DNA of 6,445 bases from Candidatus Mancarchaeum sp. (lineage in GTDB: Archaea; Micrarchaeota; Micrarchaeia; Micrarchaeales; Micrarchaeaceae): contig DAHXOG010000041.1 of the NCBI GenBank assembly GCA_027364995.1, positions 1-6,445 on the forward strand, written 5' to 3'. The translations under genes were made by a program, and so were the position numbers. Positions 6,159 through 6,445 of the stretch are shown in pieces; positions within the stretch are counted from its first letter, which is position 1; every line of letters starts with the position of its first letter. Under the pieces are notes generated by a model, which was not told where the DNA came from, ran no database searches, and saw nothing but the letters and a program-made list of their open reading frames with translations.

Positions 6159-6201
6159 GGGTTACCTTACCCAGCCTGTGCCATGCTCTCAGAGGCAGGC
6201 T
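6159..6201 (-). terminator. Stem-loops after the right-edge glycosyltransferase gene, possible terminator
   Basis: Reading the minus strand after the TGA at 6216-6214, AGCCTG... and its partner CAGGCT (complements of 6196-6201 and 6173-6178) form a 6-bp GC-rich stem that can extend by two pairs past a 2-nt bulge. GGGT/ACCC (6159-6172) gives a second small stem, and a T-rich run (TTATTTT) follows near 6140-6150. A GC-rich hairpin followed by T-rich sequence between two same-strand genes fits a transcript end. Confidence 0.35.
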
Positions 6202-6213
6202 CTGGGCTCGTGC

Positions 6214-6445
6214 TCATCCCGTTAGGCCGAGTTGCTCGAATACAATTCCATAATAGCGCTGTATGTCAAATGTATAGTATTTCTCCAGGCCTTTTGTATT
6301 CTTGATGTACATATCCTTGCCTGACCTGCACATCTCCACTATCTTTTCCGGTACCTTACCCTCGTCTTCAACCACGCACATACTCCTTACCTCATCAGGT
6401 ATCGGTGTATATGATGGGAGTAGCACTGGTGTGCCAAGGGCCAGG
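6214..6445 (-). CDS. GT4-like glycosyltransferase, C-terminal end only (cut by right edge)
   Basis: The frame is open to the right edge, so the start lies outside the window; the GTG at 6426 is an internal Val codon. Read from the edge it gives LALGTPVLLPSYTPIPDEVR, the segment that follows the second Glu of EX7E in GT4 enzymes. It aligns with both other glycosyltransferases here: G-x-PV, then IP-x-EVR-x-x-C, then about 45 residues of charged helices ending in a Tyr/Phe-rich helix (YTFDIQRYYGIVFEQLG, against FTWERCAKETLEVYKR). About 76 residues are visible. It probably adds a sugar to the same surface glycan, but neither the catalytic Glu pair nor the N-terminal domain is in view. Its composition is higher in GC (about 48% in the row 6361-6420) than the other two glycosyltransferase genes. 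Confidence 0.75.
   Translation of the reverse strand, partial: LALGTPVLLPSYTPIPDEVRSMCVVEDEGKVPEKIVEMCRSGKDMYIKNTKGLEKYYTFDIQRYYGIVFEQLGLTG

Overview
The window looks archaeal, probably from a small-genome DPANN lineage; Micrarchaeota/ARMAN-like is a guess. The reasons are heavy use of ATA for Ile and AGA/AGG for Arg, GTGA-type ribosome-binding sites close to the start codons, likely leaderless or short-leader promoters with TATA-like boxes, and a large GT-C/YfhO-like membrane protein of archaeal style. No rRNA, tRNA, CRISPR array or complete mobile element was seen.

Layout. Positions 3076 to 1 (minus strand) hold a compact three-gene transcription unit: a GT4 glycosyltransferase with a TTG start (357 aa), a second GT4 glycosyltransferase (348 aa) joined to it through a TAATG stop/start overlap, and, 20 bp further on, an extended short-chain dehydrogenase/reductase of the GDP-mannose 4,6-dehydratase type. 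The last is almost complete: 312 codons, running off the left edge. A 79-bp divergent promoter region separates this unit from a plus-strand gene (3156-5426) for a polytopic membrane protein with a large, Asn-rich extracytoplasmic domain, which resembles YfhO/AftD-like GT-C enzymes. After it come about 375 bp with no confident gene, containing one possible small minus-strand ORF and an 11-bp inverted repeat. Then follow a minus-strand two-helix small membrane protein (5802-6065), its AT-rich promoter, and the C-terminal end of a third GT4 glycosyltransferase entering from the right edge.

Together this is a surface-glycan locus. A sugar-nucleotide modifying enzyme makes a deoxy-sugar precursor, cytoplasmic GT4 enzymes build a glycan on a carrier, and a membrane GT-C-like protein acts on the outer side. 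That functional chain is inference; the families are read from motifs.

The most striking signal is mosaic structure. The membrane-protein gene is AT-rich (20-37% GC in sampled 60-bp rows) up to about position 5090, then changes to 43-48% GC through its conserved C-terminal module and into the flank. The two tandem GT4 genes have very different N-terminal halves but share a block that is about 85% identical in DNA near the 3' end, and this block is GC-richer than the rest of the 348-aa gene. This suggests a variable glycan cassette exchanged through conserved 3' gene ends.
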